A DNA stretch of 64,000 bases from CAWCXF01 sp963799455 (GTDB lineage Bacteria; Pseudomonadota; Alphaproteobacteria; Rhodobacterales; Rhodobacteraceae). The stretch lies in assembly GCA_963799455.1 (NCBI GenBank), contig CAWCXF010000008.1, positions 558,001 through 622,000 of the forward strand, read 5' to 3'. The notes under the pieces are model-generated. The model searched no databases. It saw nothing but the letters and a program-made list of their open reading frames with translations, and was not told where the DNA came from. Made by a program: the position numbers and the translations under genes. Below are positions 61,139 to 64,000 of the stretch, one piece after another; the first letter of the stretch is position 1; each line of letters opens with the position of its first letter.

Positions 61139-62656
61139 TCAAGCGCGCAGCCCGTCGAGCGCGGTCACGGCGATCGAGGCCTGCTCGGCGTCGTCGAAGG
61201 GGTGCATGACGCCCGCGACCTCCTGGCCGGTCTCGTGGCCCTTGCCGGCGACGAGCAGCGCGTCGCCGGGGCCGAGCGCATCCACCGCGCGCAGGATCGC
61301 CTCGGCGCGGTCGGCGACCTCGCAGACGTCGCCGCCATGCTCGCGGGCGTGCTCGCGGGCGCCCGCGAGCACGGCGGCGCGGATCGCGGCCGGATCCTCC
61401 GAGCGCGGGTTGTCGTCGGTCACGATCACCGCGTCGGCGTGGCGCGCCGCCTGCGCCCCCATCATCGGGCGCTTGTCCCGGTCGCGGTCGCCGCCGGCGC
61501 CCAGCACCACCACGAGCCGCCCCAGCGCGTGCGGGCGCAGCGCCCTCAGCGCGGTCGCCACCGCGTCGGGGGTGTGGGCGTAGTCCACGTAGACCGCGGC
61601 CCCGTTGCCGCGCGCCGCCACGCGCTGCATCCGCCCGCGCACCGTGGCCAGGCACGGCAGCGCGCGGAAGGCGTCGTCGGGCTCGGCGCCGCAGGCGACC
61701 GCGAGCCCGGCGGCCAGGAGCGCGTTGCGCGCCTGGAACCCGCCGATCAGCGGCAGGCGCGCCACCAGCGCCTCGCCGCGCCAGTCGAAGCGCAGATCCT
61801 GGCCCTCGGCGTCGAAGCGCTGCGCCGCGATCCTCAGATCCGCGCCGGGCCCGGCGCCGACGGTGAGGAGGCGCTGCCCGCGCCCGCGCGCCACGGCCGC
61901 CATCGCCGGCCCGCGCCCGCCGTCCACGTCGATCACGGCGCCGCCGCCCTCGGGCAGCACGCGATCGAAGAGCCCCGCCTTCGCAGAGAAGTAGTCCTCG
62001 AAGCTCGCGTGATAGTCGAGGTGGTCGCGGCTGAGGTTGGTGAAGCCCGCGGCCGCGAGCCGGACCCCGTCGAGCCGGCGCTGCGCCAGCCCGTGGGAGG
62101 AGGCCTCCATCGCGGCGTGGGTCACGCCGGCCCGGGCCATCCCGGCGAGCAGGCGATGGAGCGTGACCGGCTCGGGCGTGGTGTGGCTCAAGGGCGCGCC
62201 GTAGGCCCCCTCGACGCCGGTGGTGCCGATGTTGGCGGCCTCGATCCCCAGCCGCTCCCAGATTTGGCGCAGGAAGCTCGCCACCGAGGTCTTGCCGTTG
62301 GTGCCGGTGACGGCGACCATCGTCCCGGGCTGGGCGCCGAACCAGAGTGCCGCGGCCCAGGCCAGCGCCTGCCGCGGATCCTGCGCCACCACCAGCGCCG
62401 CGGGGCCGAGCCCGCCGGCCGCCAGCGCGGCGCCCTCGGGGTCGGTCAGCACCGCCGCGGCGCCGCGGCGCACGGCGGCCGCGGCATGGGCCGCGCCGTG
62501 GACGCGCACGCCCGGAAGGGCGGCGAAGAGGTGGCCCTCGCGCACCTCGCGGCTGTCGGCGGACAGGCCCGTGACGCGAACGTCGCGGCCGCCCTGCGCG
62601 GTCAGCCCGAGCTCTGAGAGCGGCGCGGCGCGAGGGGCCTGCGCGGGAGTCCTCAT
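61139..62656 (-). CDS. murE: UDP-N-acetylmuramoyl-L-alanyl-D-glutamate-2,6-diaminopimelate ligase
   Basis: 505 residues from the ATG at 62656; a TTG at 62668 that overlaps the ftsI stop (TTGA) would add four residues. MurE adds the third residue. VAVTGTNGKTSVASFLRQIW (ATP loop), MEASSHGLAQRRLDGV, FTNLSRDHLDYHASFEDYF and VYVDYAHTPDAVATALR are present. The DDNPRSEDP motif specifies meso-diaminopimelate rather than lysine. Confidence 0.97.
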   Translation of the reverse strand: MRTPAQAPRAAPLSELGLTAQGGRDVRVTGLSADSREVREGHLFAALPGVRVHGAAHAAAAVRRGAAAVLTDPEGAALAAGGLGPAALVVAQDPRQALAWAAALWFGAQPGTMVAVTGTNGKTSVASFLRQIWERLGIEAANIGTTGVEGAYGAPLSHTTPEPVTLHRLLAGMARAGVTHAAMEASSHGLAQRRLDGVRLAAAGFTNLSRDHLDYHASFEDYFSAKAGLFDRVLPEGGGAVIDVDGGRGPAMAAVARGRGQRLLTVGAGPGADLRIAAQRFDAEGQDLRFDWRGEALVARLPLIGGFQARNALLAAGLAVACGAEPDDAFRALPCLATVRGRMQRVAARGNGAAVYVDYAHTPDAVATALRALRPHALGRLVVVLGAGGDRDRDKRPMMGAQAARHADAVIVTDDNPRSEDPAAIRAAVLAGAREHAREHGGDVCEVADRAEAILRAVDALGPGDALLVAGKGHETGQEVAGVMHPFDDAEQASIAVTALDGLRA

Positions 62657-62664
62657 GCGATGCG

Positions 62665-64000
62665 TCAACCGCCCGGCGCCGCCGCCCAGTCGGGCGGCAG
62701 GCCGAGCAGCGGGGCGGTGCGGCGCACGATCTCGGCCGCGACCGGCACCGCGGTCCAGCCGGCGGTGCGGCGCGCCTCCTCGCCGCCGCGCTCCTCGGGC
62801 TCGTCGAGGCTGACGACGAGGACGTAGGCGGGATCCTCGACCGGGAACACGGCGGCGAAGGTGGCGATCACGCGGTCGTCGTAGTAGCCGCCCTGGGGCT
62901 TGGGCTTGTCGGCGGTGCCCGTCTTGCCGCCGACCGCATAGCCGGGAACCTCGCCGAAGGACGCGGTGCCGCGCGTCACCACCTGGCGCAGCATGGCGCG
63001 CGCCTGGGCCGAGACGCGCTCGGAGACCACGCGCGGCCCCGGCGCGACCCCAGATGCTGGCCCCGATGCTGGCCCCGATGCGGGCGCCTCGCGCGCGAGG
63101 AGGGTCGGCGTCACCCTCGTCCCGCCGCCCAGCACGCTCGCGTAGGCGGCCGCGAGATGGACCGGGCTGACGGCGATCCCGTGCCCGTAGGAGACCGTCA
63201 TCTGGGTGATCTCGGGCCAGCGCTCGGGCGCGATCGGGCGCGCGCGGGCGGCCTCGACCAGCTCCACCGGCGTGGGCTCCATCAGCCCCAGCGAGGCGAG
63301 GAAGGCGGCCTGACGCTCGCCGCCGATCTCGAGCGCGAGGCGGGCCGCGCCGATGTTGGAGGACTTCACGATCACGTCCGTCACCGGCAGGGAGGGCCCG
63401 TAGTCGCGGAAGTCGCGGATGGTGAAGCCGCTCTCGCGGATCGGGCCCTGGGTGTCCACCAGCGTGCCGGGGCGGACCAGCCCGAGGTCGAGCGCCTTGA
63501 CGACGGTGAGGATCTTGAACACCGATCCCAGCTCGTAGACGCCCTGGAGCGCGCGGTTGAAGAGCGGGCTGTCGGCCTGGTCGCCCTGCGTCAGCGGCGC
63601 GGGCCGACGGTTGGGGTCGAAGTCGGGCAGGCTCGCCAGCGCCAGGATCTCGCCCGTGGTCACGTCCATCAGCACGGCCGAGGCGCCCTTGGCGTTCATC
63701 AGCCGCAGGCCGCCGCCGAGCACCTCCTCGACGGCGGCCTGCACCGTGAGGTCGATCGACAGGCGCAGCGTCTCGCCGGCGTTCGCGGGGTCGCGCAGCC
63801 AGGCGTCCTGGTGGCGCTCGACGCCGGCCGTGCCCACGATCTCGGCCGCCGAGACCCCCTCGCGCCCGAAGGACGCGCCGCCCAGGACGTGGCTCGCGAG
63901 CCGCCCGTTGGGGTAAAGGCGCATCTCGCGCGGCCCGAACAGCAGCCCCGGCTCGCCGAGGTCGAACACCGCCTGGCGCTGCTCGGGGCTGAGCGTGCGC
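62665..64000 (-). CDS. ftsI: Peptidoglycan transpeptidase FtsI (PBP3), C-terminal part
   Basis: Partial gene; the reading frame continues beyond the right edge, so the N-terminal membrane helix is not seen. The visible ~445 residues contain the end of the dimerisation domain and the whole transpeptidase: SxxK in ELGSVFKIL (nucleophile Ser), SxN in VKSSNIGAARLA, and KTGTADKPK. It cross-links septal peptidoglycan with FtsW. A 12-bp in-frame repeat (ASGPASGPASG, about 63050-63085) lies between the SxN and KTG motifs. It is the first gene of the mur block in this window. Confidence 0.95.
   Translation of the reverse strand, partial: RTLSPEQRQAVFDLGEPGLLFGPREMRLYPNGRLASHVLGGASFGREGVSAAEIVGTAGVERHQDAWLRDPANAGETLRLSIDLTVQAAVEEVLGGGLRLMNAKGASAVLMDVTTGEILALASLPDFDPNRRPAPLTQGDQADSPLFNRALQGVYELGSVFKILTVVKALDLGLVRPGTLVDTQGPIRESGFTIRDFRDYGPSLPVTDVIVKSSNIGAARLALEIGGERQAAFLASLGLMEPTPVELVEAARARPIAPERWPEITQMTVSYGHGIAVSPVHLAAAYASVLGGGTRVTPTLLAREAPASGPASGPASGVAPGPRVVSERVSAQARAMLRQVVTRGTASFGEVPGYAVGGKTGTADKPKPQGGYYDDRVIATFAAVFPVEDPAYVLVVSLDEPEERGGEEARRTAGWTAVPVAAEIVRRTAPLLGLPPDWAAAPGG

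Overview
The window looks like a chromosomal segment of a very GC-rich alphaproteobacterium of the Rhodobacteraceae type. This rests on gene order and family membership: moeB-dut-coaBC, bolA and a J-domain gene near cobS-cobT, a DUF2484 gene between murC and murB, the order ftsI-murE-murF-mraY-murD-ftsW-murG-murC-murB-ddl-ftsQ-ftsA-ftsZ, and RpoH and FtsZ proteins of the alphaproteobacterial type. No rRNA, tRNA or CRISPR array was seen.

Layout. 0.2-3.4 kb (minus): a MoeB/ThiF-like adenylyltransferase, dut and coaBC. 3.6-6.6 kb: a ChaN-like periplasmic protein and rpoH (minus), diverging from a cobalamin pair cobU-cobC (plus). 6.9-14.7 kb: a mobile-element region. An intact IS256-family element with a perfect 8-bp target duplication splits a glutathione S-transferase gene at codon 7. 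comM follows, then an IS110/IS1111-type element, an IS5-family element, two decayed IS5-type remnants and a scrap of gshB. 14.7-19.7 kb: a glutamine-amidotransferase-type hydrolase, a GlcG/HbpS protein, a stretch with a decayed or unrecognised gene, glcB, and a small membrane protein. 19.9-22.0 kb: a three-gene coupled operon (membrane protein, 79-residue Cys-containing peptide, radical SAM/SPASM-like enzyme), the best candidate here for an undescribed peptide-modification system. 22.3-28.9 kb: acyltransferase, PfpI/DJ-1 protein, lytic transglycosylase lipoprotein, gatB with a DUF4177-like partner, bolA and a J-domain protein. 29-34.7 kb: a GAF-HisKA_2 histidine kinase, a fasciclin protein with its ECF sigma/RskA-like anti-sigma pair, cobS, and a repeat-rich exported protein. 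34.9-43.8 kb: cobT, an M24 aminopeptidase with a repetitive N-terminal extension, DUF427, a CLC channel, recN and bamD. 44-64 kb (minus): lpxC and the division/cell-wall (dcw) cluster, running to a partial ftsI at the right edge. One plus-strand methyltransferase gene sits antisense between mraY and murD.

How the genes work together. The dcw block is a tightly packed transcription unit: ATGA or GTGA overlaps couple murG to ftsW, murB to DUF2484, and ftsA to ftsQ. It makes lipid II and assembles the divisome, and it ends in a clear intrinsic terminator after ftsZ. cobU, cobC, cobS and cobT belong to aerobic cobalamin synthesis. glcB and glcG belong to glyoxylate/glycolate use. Two EcfG-like promoter candidates (rpoH and the repeat-rich exported protein) suggest a general-stress-response link.

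Oddities. cobT and the anti-sigma gene each carry a one-base frameshift inside nearly the same 15-mer, which contains a GANTC site. Many housekeeping genes (coaBC, cobU, lpxC, ftsQ, ftsI, the M24 peptidase) carry in-frame short tandem repeats or low-complexity inserts. Two glutathione-related genes are broken next to the IS cluster. All calls come from reading the sequence alone; no database search was run.
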